From assembly GCF_020026895.1 (NCBI RefSeq), contig NZ_JAINZW010000002.1:186001-250000 (forward strand): 64,000 nucleotides of DNA, read 5' to 3'. The stretch comes from Novilysobacter selenitireducens (GTDB lineage Bacteria; Pseudomonadota; Gammaproteobacteria; Xanthomonadales; Xanthomonadaceae). Below, piece by piece: positions 53,138 to 61,796 of this stretch. A program made the position numbers and the translations under genes. How positions within the stretch are numbered: the first letter of the stretch is position 1; every line of letters begins with the position of its first letter. The notes beneath the pieces are model-generated. The model searched no databases and had not been told where the DNA came from. It saw only the letters and a program-made list of their open reading frames with translations.

Positions 53138-53731
53138 TCAACGCTGGTCCAGCTCGTGATGGATCAGCACGACACACTGCGAGGCGAACAGCATCGTCCG
53201 GCCCAGGGTGATGCGGGTGGCGCCGAGGCGGTCGAGGCTGCCGAAGGTCTTTTTCGGCATCGGGATGTGGTCGGTCAGCAGGAAGCAGGGGTTGCCGTCG
53301 AACGCCTGCTCGCGGATCGGCGTGCCCTTCCGGTCCATCACGAACAGCTGGTGGTCTTCCGCCAGTTGCTGGAATAGCCGTTCGAAGCTGATCGTGCGCA
53401 CGGTGACGCCCGATTCCACCGGCCGCTCCTCTTCCTTGCCCATCCCGCGCGACGCATCCAGCGCCTTGGCGACCTTGCCCAGCAAGGCCTGCTCGTTCAA
53501 GCCGCCGATGTCGTGCATGGCGCTGGCTTCGAAGCGGATCGTGCGCGAGTAGTCCTGCGTGCTTTCAAGTACCAGGTAGACGACCACGTCGGGGCGGTGG
53601 GACTGGGCCACGAAGATGGCGTTCATCAGCGTGTGCGCCAGGATCTCCGTGTGGGCCTCCTGGCCGACGCCGGCCAGCAGCTTCGCGCTGTCGGTCGGCG
53701 CGGCGCGCGCCCTGAGTACAAAGGTTCGCAT
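53138..53731 (-). CDS. TrmY-like SPOUT RNA methyltransferase (COG1901)
   Basis: 197 residues. The knotted SPOUT methyltransferase features match the TrmY (pseudouridine-54 N1-methyltransferase) family: RTFVLRARAAPTDSAKLL, LVLESTQDYSRTIRFE, the AdoMet loop FLLTDHIPMPK, and the C-terminal LGRTMLFASQCVVLIHHELD. In archaea TrmY makes m1-pseudouridine at tRNA position 54; bacterial members exist but their substrate is less clear. Monocistronic. Confidence 0.88.
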   Translation of the reverse strand: MRTFVLRARAAPTDSAKLLAGVGQEAHTEILAHTLMNAIFVAQSHRPDVVVYLVLESTQDYSRTIRFEASAMHDIGGLNEQALLGKVAKALDASRGMGKEEERPVESGVTVRTISFERLFQQLAEDHQLFVMDRKGTPIREQAFDGNPCFLLTDHIPMPKKTFGSLDRLGATRITLGRTMLFASQCVVLIHHELDQR

Positions 53732-53830
53732 GCTTCTCGTCGCAGGTCCGTCCGGCGCGGCACCCGGCGGCCGCGCCGGGATTGTCCCTGAAATCCAGCC
53801 GTGCGCGTGGCATGGCCGGACCTGCAGCCC

Positions 53831-53857
53831 GCTCCCGGACGTCCGGCGTCCGGGAGC
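53831..53857 (-). terminator. Strong hairpin after the small 72-codon gene
   Basis: GCTCCCGGACG/CGTCCGGGAGC, an 11-bp perfect stem with a 5-nt loop, 10 bp past the stop of the 53867-54085 ORF on the minus strand. No T-run, so only a probable terminator. Confidence 0.5.
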
Positions 53858-53866
53858 GGCGGGGGG

Positions 53867-54085
53867 TCAGCCGTGCACGCGGAACAGCGGCAGCGACATC
53901 GTCGCGAGGCTGTAGTGGCCGCGGATTTCGCGCCGCGCGGGCCGGTCGTAGTCGTTGTCGTTGATGCCCGGCGCGCCGGCGTTGGTGGCGTACCCGACCA
54001 GGTACGGAAGCCGGTCCGGGGTGACGTCGATCGCGCCGTCGAGGTTGCAGCGCAGGCAGTTGGGGGATTGCGTGGGGGATTTCAT
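53867..54085 (-). CDS. Small hypothetical protein with CxxC
   Basis: 72 residues. The N-terminus has CLRC at residues 10-13; the remainder (DVTPDRLPYLVGYATNAGAPGI; DRPARREIRGHYSLATMSLPLFRVHG) looks globular, with no known family. It follows the TPR gene on the same strand by 55 bp and is closed by a hairpin, so it is probably part of a two-gene operon. A Zn site or disulfide is conceivable. Confidence 0.55.
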   Translation of the reverse strand: MKSPTQSPNCLRCNLDGAIDVTPDRLPYLVGYATNAGAPGINDNDYDRPARREIRGHYSLATMSLPLFRVHG

Positions 54086-54140
54086 GGTGGTGCTCCCATC
54101 ATCATTGCAGGGGTGCAGCAGAGGACACGGGCCGGCGTGG

Positions 54141-55490
54141 TCACGCGACGCATGACCGAGACGGATCGCGCTTGGCGTCCGAGGTGCGGATGAGGAACAA
54201 CTGGTTGAGCGGGCTCCTTGGCCGCTGCGCGGCACGGGCCGATGCCAGGGCGGTGGCCAGCGAGGGTTGGCCGGCGCGGATCGCCGCCTCCAGCAGCGTC
54301 AGGTCGAGCAGGTCGCGCTGGGCGTGGCTGCCGCCGAAGCGCTGCGCATTGCCGCGGAGCGGGTGCAGCAGGGCGACCGCGTCGGCATAGCGCGCCTCGC
54401 CGAAGGCCTGCACCGCGAGCGCGGCATCCAGGCCGACGTCGCGGGCGAACGCAGCGGTGTCGCCGGTGCCCGTGGCCGCCACGACCTGCATAGACTCGAG
54501 CACAGCGCGTTGCGCAGTAATGCGACCGCTCCCGACGAAAGCCATCATCGCGTGCCAGTCGTTGAAGGCGTAGTTGCCGGCACCCGCCACCGGCGCCCAG
54601 CCGTCGGCCACGGTTTCCCAGCGGTCGCCCACGTCCACACCGCGCAGGTGCAGGCGCCACAGCAGCGCGGTGGCGTCGATCAGGTCCATGACCACGCCGG
54701 ACCGCGCGCCGTGGATCGGCGCGTCGAACAGGCGCAGCGCTTCATCGACGTGGCCCAGCTCAAGCCGGAACAGCGCCAGGTGCCACCAGTTGTGCACGGC
54801 GAAGAAGCTGTCGCGCGACCAGGCGTCGGTGTCGGCCTGCAGCCAGGCGATGCCTTCATCGGTGCGGCCCTGCATTTCCATCACGTGGGTGACGGCGTGC
54901 CAGCCCCAGCCGTCGCGCGGTTCGTGCTGCACGCTCAAGCGGCCAAAGTGCTCGGCCTGCGCGTACTGCCCGCACTCTTCCAGGCCGAAGGCGTGCATCC
55001 CGAGCATCGCGTGGTAGCCGGGCTGGTCACTGCTCCATGCCGGCAGGGCGCGGGCGATGCGGTCGCGCAGCATGCGTGCGTCGCCGGTGAAGAAGTCCAG
55101 CAGGTGGCCGGCCTGCAGCGCGAGCGCATCGCGAGGATGGTCGGCGCTGACGTCCTCCAGCACCCGCGCCGCCGCGCGCCAATGGCCGTCCAGCAGCAGC
55201 TCGATGGCCCGCAGGTGGCCGCGTTCACGGTCGTTGGATGGCAGACGGGCGGCGGTGCGCAGGCAGTCGCGTGCGACGGGCAGGGCGGCGGGCTCGGTGC
55301 CGAGCAGGTGCAGCCAGGCCTTCATTACATGGGCCATCGTCATGGCCGGGCTGGCCGCCAGCGCCCGGTCCACCGTGGCTACCGGGTCGTCGATGTAGCA
55401 GCGCAGCTCGTGGCTGGCCTGTTCGAACGCAGCCAGGCTGTCGGCGGTTGCGCCCGTCACGGCGTGGTTCGCATAATCGCGCATGGTCAT
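54141..55490 (-). CDS. TTC38-like tetratricopeptide repeat protein
   Basis: 449 residues, all-helical TPR-type repeats (AWLHLLGTEPAALPVARDCLRTAARL; HAFGLEECGQYAQAEHFGRLSVQ) with the conserved WGWHAVTHVMEMQGR...WHLALFRLELG segment of the TTC38 group. No catalytic motif; usually a cytoplasmic scaffold. Transcribed divergently from an AraC regulator (128 bp between), so likely its target. Confidence 0.82.
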   Translation of the reverse strand: MTMRDYANHAVTGATADSLAAFEQASHELRCYIDDPVATVDRALAASPAMTMAHVMKAWLHLLGTEPAALPVARDCLRTAARLPSNDRERGHLRAIELLLDGHWRAAARVLEDVSADHPRDALALQAGHLLDFFTGDARMLRDRIARALPAWSSDQPGYHAMLGMHAFGLEECGQYAQAEHFGRLSVQHEPRDGWGWHAVTHVMEMQGRTDEGIAWLQADTDAWSRDSFFAVHNWWHLALFRLELGHVDEALRLFDAPIHGARSGVVMDLIDATALLWRLHLRGVDVGDRWETVADGWAPVAGAGNYAFNDWHAMMAFVGSGRITAQRAVLESMQVVAATGTGDTAAFARDVGLDAALAVQAFGEARYADAVALLHPLRGNAQRFGGSHAQRDLLDLTLLEAAIRAGQPSLATALASARAAQRPRSPLNQLFLIRTSDAKRDPSRSCVA

Positions 55491-55618
55491 GGCTCGTGCT
55501 CCCGTGGAGTGCCGGACCCTCCGGCTTGGGACACACTCTCGCGCTGCCGCGGGAGCCGCGGAATGGCCGCGCCGCCGGATCGCTGTGCCGTACCGCCGCC
55601 AATGGCCGGTGGACCGCC

Positions 55619-56578
55619 ATGGATGCCCTGTCTGACCTGCTGAGGGTGCTGCGCTTCACCGGCGGGGTCTTCCTCGACGCCACCTTCCGCACGCCCTGGT
55701 GCGTGTATTCGCAGGTCACCCGCGAGGACTGCACGCCCGACACGCCCAGCGCCAGCCTGGTGGCGTTCCACTACGTGCTCGACGGCCATGTCGAGATCAG
55801 CATCGGCGACGCGCCGCCGCGTGCCTGCCGCGCGGGTGACCTGATCGTGGTGGTGCGCAACGACGTGCACCGCTTCGGCAGCGACCTCACGCTGCCGCCG
55901 ATGCACGTCGAGTCGATCCTCCGCGAGGCCAGCCACGAGGACGTGGCCCAGCTGGACACCGGCAACGGCGACGACGTCATCAGCCGGTTCGTCTGCGGGT
56001 ACCTCGGCACCTCGGTGAAGTCGCACCCGCTGCTGGATGCGCTGCCGGACCTGCTGGTCGCCAACGTGCGCGAGCGGCCGTGCGCGGAGTGGGTCGAGAG
56101 CTCGTTCCGGTTCGCCGCGCGCACGCATGTGGCGCACCAGCCCGGCGCGCAGGACGTGCTTGCGCGCCTGTCGGAGCTACTTTTCGTCGAGGCGGTGCGC
56201 GAGTACATCGAGCACCTTCCGCCCGAAGGCACCGATTGGCTGTCGGCACTGCGCGACCCGCCTCTGGCACGCGCGCTGTCGGCGCTGCACGGGCGGGTGG
56301 CGCATCCGTGGACCACGGAACAGCTCGCGGACGAGGCACTGATGTCGCGCTCGGCATTCGCCGAACGTTTCGCGCGTACGCTGGGCGTGCCGCCGATGAC
56401 CTACCTGACGCGCTGGCGGATGCTGGTGGCCGCGCAACGACTGCGCGAATCGCGTGCGTCCATCGGGCAGATCGCCGCGGACGTAGGCTACGAGTCCGAA
56501 TCGACCTTCACCCGTGCCTACACCCGCGAGATGGGCATCACGCCGGGTGCGTACCGGCGCAGCCAGCCGGCCGCGTGA
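55619..56578 (+). CDS. AraC-family transcriptional regulator (cupin_6 sensor)
   Basis: 319 residues. An N-terminal cupin_6-type ligand domain (residues 1-175, FHYVLDGHVEIS...AGDLIVVVRNDVHRF) is followed by a double HTH (about 222-315; WTTEQLADEALMSRSAFAERFARTLGVPPMTYLTRWRM and the second helix IGQIAADVGYESESTFTRAY). Divergent from the TPR gene. The ATG at 55619 gives the conserved N-terminus within a longer open frame. Confidence 0.92.
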   Translation: MDALSDLLRVLRFTGGVFLDATFRTPWCVYSQVTREDCTPDTPSASLVAFHYVLDGHVEISIGDAPPRACRAGDLIVVVRNDVHRFGSDLTLPPMHVESILREASHEDVAQLDTGNGDDVISRFVCGYLGTSVKSHPLLDALPDLLVANVRERPCAEWVESSFRFAARTHVAHQPGAQDVLARLSELLFVEAVREYIEHLPPEGTDWLSALRDPPLARALSALHGRVAHPWTTEQLADEALMSRSAFAERFARTLGVPPMTYLTRWRMLVAAQRLRESRASIGQIAADVGYESESTFTRAYTREMGITPGAYRRSQPAA

Positions 56579-56672
56579 CTTGGTTCGATCAAGCATCGGC
56601 ACGGCGTGTCGATCCCCGCGGCGCTCATTCGTCGCCATAGGCGACATCAACGGAAACCACGGGAGTGAGTGG

Positions 56673-57317
56673 ATGAGAAAGCTGGTTGCAGGCACCTTCC
56701 TGACACTGGACGGCGTGATGCAGGCACCGGGCGCGCCCGACGAGGACCGCGAGGGTGGTTTCGCCCATGGCGGCTGGCTGGTGCCGTACTTCGACGATCG
56801 CCTCGTCGAGGTCATGACCGACTGGACCACCCGTGCCGGTGGCTTCGTGCTGGGGCGGAAGACCTACGAGATGTTCGCCGCGTCCTGGCCAAGATCGACC
56901 GATCCGGCGGACGCAACCGCCGTCGCACTCAACACGCGACCCAAGTACGTGGCCTCGCGCACCCTGTCGAGCCTGGACTGGGAGAACTCGACGTTGCTCG
57001 GTGCGGACATCGCGGCCGAGGTGGTGCGGCTCAAGGCAGGGGAGGGCGGGGAACTGCAGGTGCACGGCAGCGGCGACCTGCTGCAGACGCTGCTGCGGCA
57101 TGACCTGGTCGACACGTTGCGGCTGTGGACGTTCCCGGTCGTGCTGGGCACCGGCAAGCGGCTGTTCGGCGCGGGCACCATCCCGCTGGGGTTCCGTCTG
57201 GTCGAGTCGCTGCAGACGTCCACCGGCGCCGTGCTGCACGTGTACGACCGCGTCGGCACGCTGAAATACGGCTCGGTGGAGGTGGGCGAGGAGACGGTGG
57301 TCTACGACCAGGACTGA
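56673..57317 (+). CDS. RibD C-terminal/dihydrofolate reductase-fold protein
   Basis: 214 residues, DHFR-like reductase family: KLVAGTFLTLDGVMQAPGAPDEDREGGF, then GGFVLGRKTYEMF and VHGSGDLLQTLLRHDLVDTLRLWTFPVVLGTGKRLF. Members reduce pyrimidine-type or unknown substrates with NADPH. GGGAG lies 8 bp ahead of the ATG. Alone, convergent with the RIO kinase. Confidence 0.9.
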   Translation: MRKLVAGTFLTLDGVMQAPGAPDEDREGGFAHGGWLVPYFDDRLVEVMTDWTTRAGGFVLGRKTYEMFAASWPRSTDPADATAVALNTRPKYVASRTLSSLDWENSTLLGADIAAEVVRLKAGEGGELQVHGSGDLLQTLLRHDLVDTLRLWTFPVVLGTGKRLFGAGTIPLGFRLVESLQTSTGAVLHVYDRVGTLKYGSVEVGEETVVYDQD

Positions 57318-57349
57318 AGCCGGGTCGGGTTGAGTCGCGGTCGCGACCA

Positions 57350-58228
57350 TCAGTTCTCGTACTGGGCTTCCTCGCGCCCCTGCTGCCGGATCAGCGCCAG
57401 CTCGCGCGCGTCGTTGATCGCATCGCGGACGCCGTCCAGGTCGACGCTGCGCTCGTCGAAGGTGAAGTGCCCGGTCAGCACAGTGTCGGGCTGCAGCTCA
57501 CCGGCCTCGAACAGCGCCCACATCTCCTCGCCAAACCAGGTGTCGAGCAGGTCGGGCGCCCAGCGTCCGAGGCTGGCGGTGAGGTTGTTGACGTCGCGCA
57601 GCAGCATGGTGCGCGCGGCGTTGTTGCCGGCCGCGCTCACCACCTGCGGGAAATCGATGACGACCGGGCCGTCGGGACCGACCAGCACGTTGTAGGCCGA
57701 CAGGTCGCCGTGGATCAGGCCGCAGCACAGCATCCGCACCACCTGCCGCACCAGCACGGCGTGGAACTCCCGCGCCTGCGCTTCATCCAGTTCGACTTCG
57801 CCCAGGCGCGGCGCGGTGAAGCCTTCGGCGTCGGTCACCAGCTCCATCACCAGCACGCCGTGGAAGAAGCCGTGCGGCTCGGGCACGCGCACGCCGGCGT
57901 CGCGCAGCTGGTACAGCGCGTCGACCTCGGCGTTCTTCCATTCCGCTTCCTTCTGCCGGCGGCCGTAGCGGCTGCCGGTGGCGACGGCGCGCGCTTCGCG
58001 GCTGCCGCGCGACTTGCGCCCTTCCTGGTATTGCACGCGCTTCTGGAAACTGCGCTGCGCCATGTCCTTGTAGACCTTCGCGCAGCGCACGTCGTTGCCA
58101 GCACGCACCACGTACACGGCCGCTTCCTTGCCGCTCTTGAGCGGGCGTACGACTTCATCGATGACGCCTTCGTCGATCAGCGTCAGCAGGCTTGCAGGAG
58201 TCTTCACAGGGTCCGTGGGATGGGGCAC
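57350..58228 (-). CDS. RIO-family serine/threonine kinase
   Basis: 292 residues: RIO kinase core with GKEAAVYVVRAG (ATP loop), CAKVYK (Lys), the family-specific RKSRGSREARA stretch, catalytic HGDLSAYNVLVG and metal-binding VVIDFPQ. Bacterial RIO1-like proteins of this length are widespread in gammaproteobacteria, and their substrates are unknown. Confidence 0.92.
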   Translation of the reverse strand: MPHPTDPVKTPASLLTLIDEGVIDEVVRPLKSGKEAAVYVVRAGNDVRCAKVYKDMAQRSFQKRVQYQEGRKSRGSREARAVATGSRYGRRQKEAEWKNAEVDALYQLRDAGVRVPEPHGFFHGVLVMELVTDAEGFTAPRLGEVELDEAQAREFHAVLVRQVVRMLCCGLIHGDLSAYNVLVGPDGPVVIDFPQVVSAAGNNAARTMLLRDVNNLTASLGRWAPDLLDTWFGEEMWALFEAGELQPDTVLTGHFTFDERSVDLDGVRDAINDARELALIRQQGREEAQYEN

Positions 58229-58436
58229 GCGGCCGGAGGGGCACGCATCGGGCGCGCAGTGTGGCGGAAAAGCGCCGTCGGTGCGTGGATTGCCGCTGGC
58301 AACGCTCCTCCCATCGGGGACGGTTCACATACCCGAGCGGGCCGTTAACCGTGCCGGGGCAGGGCGGGCGTGCTTGTCGATGGATTCAGACCGCGGCCCG
58401 TACGGTCGGTGGCCTGATCCACACCGGGAGTACCCG

Positions 58437-58916
58437 ATGAAGCACCTGCTGATTGCCAGTGCGCTGACGATGATGACGCTGTCCGGGGCGGCGGTCGCCG
58501 ATGGCCGCGATCGCGACCGGGACGACCGCAAGGACTACCGCGAGTGGCAGCGCGAGGCGTTGAAGGACCGGCGCGAAGCCCAGCGCGAGTACGAAAAGGA
58601 CCGCCGCGAATACGAGAAGGACCGCCGTGAAGCCCAGCGGGAATACTGGAAGGACCGGGCCGAGGCCGAGCGCGAATACGCCAAGGACCGCCGCGAGGCC
58701 CTGCGGGAACGCGAGAAGGCCCAACGCCGCTGGGCGCGTGGCCAGCACATCCCGCGCGACTACCTGTATGACCGCTACTACGTGCGCGATTACCGCGCCT
58801 ACGACTTGGCCCCGCCCCCGAACGGCCACATGTGGGTCCGTCCGGACGCCCAGGACGATACGTACTACCTGGTGCAGCTGGCCACCGGCCTGATCTCCGG
58901 GATCCTCGGCGACTGA
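58437..58916 (+). CDS. RcnB-like periplasmic protein
   Basis: 159 residues. Signal peptide (LLIASALTMMTLSGAAVA), then a long charged helix of DRREAQREYEKDRRE-type repeats (residues 25-105), and the RcnB domain (RDYLYDRYYVRDYRAYDLAPPPNGHMWVR...DDTYYLVQLATGLISGIL). RcnB takes part in Ni/Co homeostasis in E. coli; the coiled repeat makes this version longer than usual. A bidirectional terminator follows. Confidence 0.88.
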   Translation: MKHLLIASALTMMTLSGAAVADGRDRDRDDRKDYREWQREALKDRREAQREYEKDRREYEKDRREAQREYWKDRAEAEREYAKDRREALREREKAQRRWARGQHIPRDYLYDRYYVRDYRAYDLAPPPNGHMWVRPDAQDDTYYLVQLATGLISGILGD

Positions 58917-58970
58917 GGGCGCAACTATCGCCCGGCTACAAGTTCCAACGGAAACACGCCCCAACAGAAA

Positions 58971-59000
58971 AGGCCCGGATCTCTCCGGGCCTTTTTCTTT
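58971..59000. terminator. Rho-independent terminator, probably shared
   Basis: AGGCCCGGA/TCCGGGCCT (9-bp stem, 58971-58979 and 58984-58992) with a TCTC loop and TTTTTCTTT to the right; AAAAG to the left gives a shorter U-run on the minus strand. It sits between the RcnB-like gene and the 38-codon minus-strand gene. Confidence 0.9.
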
Positions 59001-59024
59001 GAACATCGCGGACTGTTGAGCGAC

Positions 59025-59141
59025 CTACGTCGGCATGAACGGTTTGGCCGCCTTCTTGTCCCGCTTCTCGGCCTTCTTTTCCTTCATGGACTTGGCCGGT
59101 TTCTTCTTCTGTTCCTTCTTCTGGTCCATACCCTTGCTCAT
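59025..59141 (-). CDS. 38-residue Lys-rich small protein
   Basis: Short frame with a strong Shine-Dalgarno (GAGGAG, 8 bp before the ATG on the minus strand). The peptide is highly basic (MSKGMDQKKEQKKKPAKSMK..., 16 Lys in 38 residues) and ends AAKPFMPT. Such Lys-rich small proteins may bind nucleic acid or ribosomes; no family known to me. The good ribosome-binding site and the terminator beyond its stop favour a real gene. Confidence 0.65.
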   Translation of the reverse strand: MSKGMDQKKEQKKKPAKSMKEKKAEKRDKKAAKPFMPT

Positions 59142-59450
59142 GTGCTTCTCCTCGGCGCGATTGCGCTGGACTGCGGGTCGCAGTCGGCATGCGGAGTATG
59201 CGCCCGGAGCCGGGGGGAACGGGCCGTCGGGCGGAAGGTTCCCACGGTCGTCCGCGCGGGACAGGCGGGCAGGGCGGGCGGGACATTGGCTCGATCAACG
59301 ACACCGGCAGCCGCGAGGCAAATCCGGTCTGCGTGTGATTCGGCTGGCGGTTCCCAAGGTGGCGTAGGTCGCGTTGTGCAGATGGCCGCGATGCCGTCCT
59401 AACGCCGCGGCGTGCACCCTGAGGGCTCCTAATCGTCTGCCGGAGCCTGC
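59142..59450. other. 309-bp intergenic region
   Basis: Ordinary GC-rich sequence between the divergent small Lys-rich gene and the lipoprotein gene. No supported gene, repeat or hairpin beyond weak palindromes; it should hold both promoters. Confidence 0.4.
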
Positions 59451-60059
59451 ATGCGCGCACGTAACGCCCTTCTCATGATGTGTCTGGTCGCGCCGGTGCT
59501 GGCTGCATGCAGCGACCGGTCCGGCCCCGCCGACGAGGCCGCCCCGGCCACCGATTCCACGACGGTCGCCGAGCCCGCGGACCCGCCCAGCCCCCATGCC
59601 GAAACGGAGCCAAAGGCGCCCGAAATGGCGGACGCGCCGCACTCGCCGAACACCGAAGGGCCGACCCGCGGCGGTGACGGCTCGCAGATCACCCTTCAGC
59701 CGCTGACCCCCGGCCAGCTGCAGGGCGTCGACCTGCCGGGTGAACTGGCATGCAGCTTCAGTGCTGACACCGGCGCCACGCTGCTGCTGGCGCGCGCCGA
59801 TGTCACGCCGGACGGCATGGTCCGCGGCGCGGTGAACAACAACGGGTACGTCGAGGCGCTGGCCAACGGGCGCGCAGGCGGGTTCAACGACCTCGCGGAC
59901 GGCATCACGCTGAGCGGAAAGGGGATGACGGTGGTGCTGGCGCGCGGTTCGGCGCAACCCACGGGCAACGAGTCCACGCAGCACGTGGCGACGCTCACCG
60001 TGCAGCGGGCCGACGGGGCCGAGCGCACCTACGACGGGCTGCTGACCTGCGGCCCGTGA
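59451..60059 (+). CDS. Putative lipoprotein
   Basis: 202 residues. Lipobox LAAC (Cys at about 20), then a disordered Pro/Ala/Glu-rich linker (22-75) and a C-terminal beta-rich domain (QPLTPGQLQGVDLPGELACSFS...). The pattern LACSFSADTGATLLLARADV suggests a DUF-type envelope domain, but I cannot name it. Confidence 0.72.
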   Translation: MRARNALLMMCLVAPVLAACSDRSGPADEAAPATDSTTVAEPADPPSPHAETEPKAPEMADAPHSPNTEGPTRGGDGSQITLQPLTPGQLQGVDLPGELACSFSADTGATLLLARADVTPDGMVRGAVNNNGYVEALANGRAGGFNDLADGITLSGKGMTVVLARGSAQPTGNESTQHVATLTVQRADGAERTYDGLLTCGP

Positions 60060-60151
60060 GTGGGATGGGCGGCGCTCCGGTACGTACGCACGATGGCGCC
60101 GCCGACCACTGCCGAAGTATTCGCCGCGTCGGCGTGACCCGTCCGGGAGAA

Positions 60152-60182
60152 GGGCGGGGCCCCGCCTCAGCAGGCCCCGCCC
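60152..60182. terminator. GC-rich hairpin between convergent genes
   Basis: GGGCGGGGCC/GGCCCCGCCC, a 10-bp perfect stem with an 11-nt loop, between the lipoprotein and OmpA genes. No T-run; function inferred from position. Confidence 0.5.
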
Positions 60183-60224
60183 CCGGTGTAGCGATGGGCG
60201 GTCCGGCGTTGTGCGTTGCCGCCG

Positions 60225-61013
60225 TCAGTCGCCCTGTACGCCCTTGTCGACCACCAGCCTGACCACGACCTTGCGGGCGCCGGCGTTGCTGCCGGACCCG
60301 GCATCGGCGGCCACGCCCATGCCGTCGCCCTCCATGACGCGGCCCGGCGACAGTCCCGCCTGCTGTTGCAGGTAGGTGGTCACCGCCTGGGCGCGCCGGT
60401 CGCTGAGCCGCTGGTTGGCTGCGGCATCGCCGGTAGAGTCGGTGAAGCCCTGCACGACCACCCGATAGTCCTTGGTCTGCTTGCTCTTCTCGGCGATGGC
60501 CGAGAGATCGGCCTTGCCTTTGTCCGAGATCGCCGCGCTGCCCGAATCGAACAGGACCTCGGTCGTGGCCAGGGCCTCGTACGTGCCGAAGTTCTCGATA
60601 CGTTCGGTGTTCTCCGCCGTGCGCATCGAGGTTTCCTCGACGCCGGCCTGGACCTGTTGCGCCGTCCTCTGTTGCTCGGACTTGAACGAGATGCCCGTGG
60701 CGTTGAACGCGTCACCCTGTTCAACGACGTCGGCGATGATCGGCAGGCCTGGGATCAGTGCCGTGCGCTCCGCGCGTTCGAACCGGACGGCTGCCAGGCC
60801 GACCCGCTTCTTGTAGGTCGTCTCTGGGGTGAGCGTGATTGCATGCTCGACGTTGTTGCTGTCCTTGATCGTGATCGTATCGCCGCTGATGCGCGTGATA
60901 AGGCCTTCGAACGTGGATGTATCGCCATCGGCGCCCAGCGCGGGCAGCGATGCGAGACAGGCGAGGAAGACGGCAGTCAGTAGAAGGTGTTTCCGTGGCT
61001 TCTCGGTGGTCAT
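60225..61013 (-). CDS. OmpA-family peptidoglycan-binding protein
   Basis: 262 residues: signal peptide (LLLTAVFLACLASLPALG), a unique N-terminal beta domain (STFEGLITRISGDTITIKDSNN, YKKRVGLAAVRFERAERTALIPG), then an OmpA-like C-terminal domain (TEVLFDSGSAAISDKGKADLSAIAEKS and GFTDSTGDAAANQRLSDRRAQAV) that binds peptidoglycan. No beta-barrel; a periplasmic or outer-membrane-associated anchor. The start at 61013 gives the signal peptide. Confidence 0.9.
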   Translation of the reverse strand: MTTEKPRKHLLLTAVFLACLASLPALGADGDTSTFEGLITRISGDTITIKDSNNVEHAITLTPETTYKKRVGLAAVRFERAERTALIPGLPIIADVVEQGDAFNATGISFKSEQQRTAQQVQAGVEETSMRTAENTERIENFGTYEALATTEVLFDSGSAAISDKGKADLSAIAEKSKQTKDYRVVVQGFTDSTGDAAANQRLSDRRAQAVTTYLQQQAGLSPGRVMEGDGMGVAADAGSGSNAGARKVVVRLVVDKGVQGD

Positions 61014-61415
61014 GGCTCGATACCTTTCGAATTGGCTTGCCCAGCAGCAAAGAGGGTGCGGTCCAGATTGGCCGGGCAGGCCCGATGGCATCGGGCCGGG
61101 TCCGGCTGCCCTGGAGGCGGCCGTTGGGAAGGCCGCGTCCAAGGGTCACGCCTCCGCATTGCGGCTGCCATTGACACTTGGTGGCCCCGGCCATGCCCCT
61201 CGGTACACGCAGGGGGACCGCCGGCGCGCAGGCGGTGACGGGTGGGCGGCAGGCGGCAGGGTGTTAATGCCGCCGCCGACAACCCTTGTTACCGCGGCCT
61301 GGGGGTCATCAGTGCATGGCAGGAACGCTGGTGAACCTGATCGAATGCCTGTGGCGGCGGACCGCGCCGCACATCCTTGCCGGGCCCGCCCCCGTGCCCG
61401 GTCTAGAATCGGCCG
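61014..61415. other. 402-bp divergent intergenic region
   Basis: Between the OmpA gene and the 61416 ORF. TTGACA at 61171 lacks a -10 at normal spacing. No gene, repeat or known regulatory motif seen. Confidence 0.4.
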
Positions 61416-61727
61416 ATGGAATACCAACTGGTGATCAAGTTCTGGCGCAAGTCACTGGCCGATGAGACGTTCCTCGAATCGATCGAGCGCGAGCTGGCCG
61501 AGGCCCTGGGCGGCGCGGCCGTGCTCGAGGGGTACGACGTCAGTCCCAAGGAGATCAACCTGTTCATGCTGACGGAAGATCCGCGGCAGTCTTTCCGGCG
61601 CAGCCGCGACGTGCTGACCCGGCTGGGCGTCGAGAACGGCGTGTCGGCCGCGTACCGGTTGCAGGGCGGCGCGAAGTTCACGTCCGTATGGCCGCTGCGC
61701 GCAATGCGCAAGTTCACCTTGCCATGA
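61416..61727 (+). CDS. Hypothetical protein, 103 residues
   Basis: Soluble alpha/beta protein: YQLVIKFWRKSLADETFLESIERELAEALGG, then VSPKEINLFMLTEDPRQSFRRSR. No recognised family. Native codon use. Possibly co-transcribed with the DUF3228 gene 69 bp downstream. Confidence 0.65.
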   Translation: MEYQLVIKFWRKSLADETFLESIERELAEALGGAAVLEGYDVSPKEINLFMLTEDPRQSFRRSRDVLTRLGVENGVSAAYRLQGGAKFTSVWPLRAMRKFTLP

Positions 61728-61796
61728 GCTGCACTGGCACGGGCCGACCCGGTCGACGTGGGGGACAATGCGCTGCCTTCCCGACACCCACGCCGC

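Noticed and set aside
59142-59402. Plus-strand frames between 59016 and 59402
   Set aside because: Antisense to the Lys-rich small gene, with biased hydrophobic shadow composition and no ribosome-binding site.
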